Shown piece by piece: positions 62,801 through 64,000 of a stretch of DNA of 64,000 bases (position 1 is its first letter; each line of letters begins with the position of its first letter). The stretch spans positions 172,160 through 236,159 of the forward strand of contig JAGUWD010000003.1 of assembly GCA_020062545.1 (NCBI GenBank). The letters run 5' to 3'. Below the pieces are notes generated by a model. It was not told the DNA's origin. It searched no databases and saw only the letters and a program-made list of their open reading frames with translations. The stretch comes from Thermodesulfovibrionales bacterium (GTDB lineage Bacteria > Nitrospirota > Thermodesulfovibrionia > Thermodesulfovibrionales > Dissulfurispiraceae). The position numbers and the translations under genes were made by a program.

Positions 62801-64000
62801 ATTGGCATAGATTACAGAGCCGGCAAGGTGTCCATAGAGCTGTGCATCGGCCTCTGTGACATTGATCTGCCGCAGGAGCACCTGGCTATGTGTCCACGCC
62901 AGTTCGAAGACACGATCCGCAAGACGCTGGTCATGGTATTTCTCCACAAGGCCCAGGCACACGTCGCGGGTTTCACCTATACCGGAGACAATATTGATCG
63001 TTGCCGATTCTTCCGGATCGAGGGTTATCCGATACCGGACAGCGACAATCGGATCGAGCACTGAGCCATGGCTGCCCGATAGCGCCCCCGTAAAAAAACC
63101 GGCTGTTCCGCTTATCGCTTGTGGATCAGCGACCGTGCTTTCCCGGCCGATGAACTGCATGCGGTCGGTCTCATAGGAAGCCTCTCCGACATCTGACCCA
63201 TGCACGGCCATGAGATGAAACATCCAGGGTGCCCGCTCGTCTATGGAGCGGGGACGGCGGTTGCAGAGGATCGCCTGCCTATGGTGAAGGATCTCGGTTT
63301 GAACAAAGAGATTGCTGAACGCCGGATGCAGTGCGTCCGCGGCAGACGATGCGAGAACCACTTCCGCGTAACTCGTGACCTCAATCCTCCTGCGTATCCG
63401 GGCGCGATTGGTGATGGTGATTCGGCGCAGTTCGATATCATCTTCGGGTGAAACAGCTATTTCGGTATGCGTGTCAAAGTCGTGGTCCCGGCGACGAAAC
63501 TCCGCTTTCGCGTCCGAAAAAATAGCTTCGTAATTATTAGATTGATTGGCGGGGCGTTTGAGCGTCGGCTGATATGCAGTTGACCAGAACTCTCCGCTCG
63601 CCACGTCGCGAAGGTAACAGAACGTGCCCCAGTTGTCGCAGGTGCTGTCTTCGCGCCAGCGCGTTACTGCGATGTCCTTCCAGCGGCTGTAACCACCCCC
63701 CGCATTTGTAATCATCACGTGGTATCTGCCGTTGGATAATAACTGCACTTCAGGGACCGGCGTATCAGGGCTGCTGAAAACGCGCACCGGCATATCCGTA
63801 CCGCTGGAAGCCCCCTGTATGTCGGAGATCTCGGCGGTGTGCGAATAAAACGCCGTGGCCTTCGGCACCCGCTCATGGAGCAACAACATGGTCGCCTGAA
63901 ACACCGGGTCCGACTCGAATCGCTTCTGCATCGGACGGTCCAGGAGCAGATAGGCCAAAGAGAGCAAGCTCATTCCAACGTGATGTGCCATGAAGGAGCG
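59870..64000 (-). CDS. Cyclic beta-1,2-glucan synthase, C-terminal part (partial)
   Basis: About 1,377 codons open to the window edge, and the start lies beyond 64000. MAHHVGMSLLSLAYLLLDRP at the edge is the end of the glycoamylase-like region of NdvB/Cgs proteins, so 63991 is not the true start. Two GT36-associated carbohydrate-binding repeats follow, then a GH94 domain with the catalytic GSGDWNDGMNMVGE and, further on, TYKVEPYVVAADVYA. The enzyme makes periplasmic cyclic glucans. The DNA is markedly GC-richer, with GC-ending codons, than everything to its left, suggesting recent transfer or a foreign segment. Confidence 0.9.
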   Translation of the reverse strand, partial: RSFMAHHVGMSLLSLAYLLLDRPMQKRFESDPVFQATMLLLHERVPKATAFYSHTAEISDIQGASSGTDMPVRVFSSPDTPVPEVQLLSNGRYHVMITNAGGGYSRWKDIAVTRWREDSTCDNWGTFCYLRDVASGEFWSTAYQPTLKRPANQSNNYEAIFSDAKAEFRRRDHDFDTHTEIAVSPEDDIELRRITITNRARIRRRIEVTSYAEVVLASSAADALHPAFSNLFVQTEILHHRQAILCNRRPRSIDERAPWMFHLMAVHGSDVGEASYETDRMQFIGRESTVADPQAISGTAGFFTGALSGSHGSVLDPIVAVRYRITLDPEESATINIVSGIGETRDVCLGLVEKYHDQRLADRVFELAWTHSQVLLRQINVTEADAQLYGHLAGSVIYANSSLRAEPGVIINNRRGQSGLWGYSISGDLPIVLLQIEDPANIDLVRQLVQAHAYWRLKGLAVDLVIWNEDHAGYRQLLQDRIMGLIAAGVEANVTDQPGGIFVRPADQISNEDRILLQTVARAIITDSRGTLAEQINRHSPVEATVPLLTPTRTHHSEPPAVAALPRHDLTFFNGLGGFTPDGREYVITTAQGQVTPAPWVNVLANPDFGTVISESGLAYTWSENAHEFRLTPWENDPVCDSGGEAFYIRDEERGHFWSPTPRPGRGATPYVTRHGFGYSVFEHTERGIRSEVWVYVAIDAPIKFTVLKVRNESGRSRRLSATGYVEWVLGDMRPKTAMHVITEVDPNSGALFARNSYNTEFADRIAFFDVDDAPRTLSGDRTEFLGRNGTLQNPVAMTRSRLSGKVGTALDPCAAIQVPFELADGQEREIIFRLGAGRDVDDAGKLLLRFRGSAAARAALEAVWQYWNHTLGAVQVETPDQSVNIMANGWLLYQTLACRIWARSGYYQSGGAFGFRDQLQDVMALIHADPGLAREHLLMCAAHQFKEGDVQHWWHPPSGRGVRTHCSDDFLWLPLAVSRYVLTTGDTGVLDEPIHFLDGRTVNTDEDSYYDLPVRSEQTSGLYDHCVLAILRGISLGEHGLPLIGSGDWNDGMNMVGEHGKGESVWLGFFLYEVLMRFTEIARLHKDLPFAERCRKEAVQLRRNIEKNGWDGEWYLRAFFDDGSPLGSVGNPECQIDSIAQSWSVLSGAGDANRSAMAMEAVDKRLVRRDHRLIQLMDPPFDKSNLNPGYIKGYVPGVRENGGQYTHAAIWAAMAFAALGDSRRAWELLTIINPVGHGRTPEEIETYKVEPYVVAADVYAVSPHIGRGGWTWYTGSAGWMYRLIMESLLGLRLEVDKLRFEPCLPADWEMFKVHYRYRETIYHITVRQTPANSGETSVTVDGVEQHDKAIPLIDDRQEHSVVEVRIPIAAQRVTL

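Noticed and set aside
60063..63451. Many plus-strand frames opposite the glucan synthase
   Set aside because: High GC content removes stop codons, so long random frames are expected; the minus-strand protein has clear GH94 motifs.

Overview
The window is about 64 kb of a diderm (Gram-negative type) bacterial chromosome of moderate GC. LolA, a Lpp-like lipoprotein, a cyclic-glucan synthase fragment, phosphatidylserine/phosphatidylethanolamine genes and a putative ceramide operon all point to an outer membrane. The DNPR motif in MurE points to meso-DAP peptidoglycan. Gene order and content resemble Nitrospirota or deltaproteobacterial-type genomes. This is my inference, and no rRNA is present to fix the lineage.

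Layout. 1-3.9 kb: ftsK-lolA-pdxA. 3.9-8.05 kb: an AT-rich accessory island with a broken DUF433 antitoxin-like gene, a three-gene cassette (small protein, MORC-like GHKL ATPase, helical partner with a DUF1016-like start), a possible Fic remnant and a MntA/HepT toxin-antitoxin pair. 8-20.3 kb: housekeeping genes (OYE-family oxidoreductase, tyrS, nitronate monooxygenase-like, cupin, argJ, tRNA-Val and tRNA-Asp, an L,D-transpeptidase facing a Lpp-like lipoprotein, a ZnuABC-type transporter, an MFS exporter, tsaB-rimI). 20.3-24.4 kb: XRE regulator divergent from a lone receiver protein, FmdB-like zinc ribbon, larB, gpsA, bioF. 24.5-44.5 kb: a nearly complete division and cell-wall (dcw) cluster in the order mraZ, small protein, rsmH, ftsL, microprotein, ftsI, murE, murF, mraY, dacA-like, murD, ftsW, murG, murC, murB, ddl, ftsQ, ftsA, ftsZ. 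44.5-54.1 kb: a radical SAM/B12 protein, two unknown proteins, and a leucine/isoleucine plus phospholipid block (ridA, leuC, leuA, pssA, psd, ilvC). 54.2-59.9 kb: EamA transporter, NfeD protease, then an epimerase/SPT/GNAT trio that looks like bacterial ceramide synthesis. 59.9-64 kb: the C-terminal part of a cyclic beta-1,2-glucan synthase, clearly GC-richer than the rest and running off the window.

Two repeat systems are the most unusual content. The first is a family of about 200-bp long-hairpin repeats, five copies plus one fragment, each directly upstream of a plus-strand gene. They keep an almost invariant apical loop while the stems co-vary. The second is a set of short tandem tracts, mostly exact 7-nt units, inserted in frame into cell-wall genes and their signal peptides or supplying start signals. 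The MORC-like cassette is the best candidate for an undescribed defence system, and the ceramide operon is the most interesting metabolic inference.
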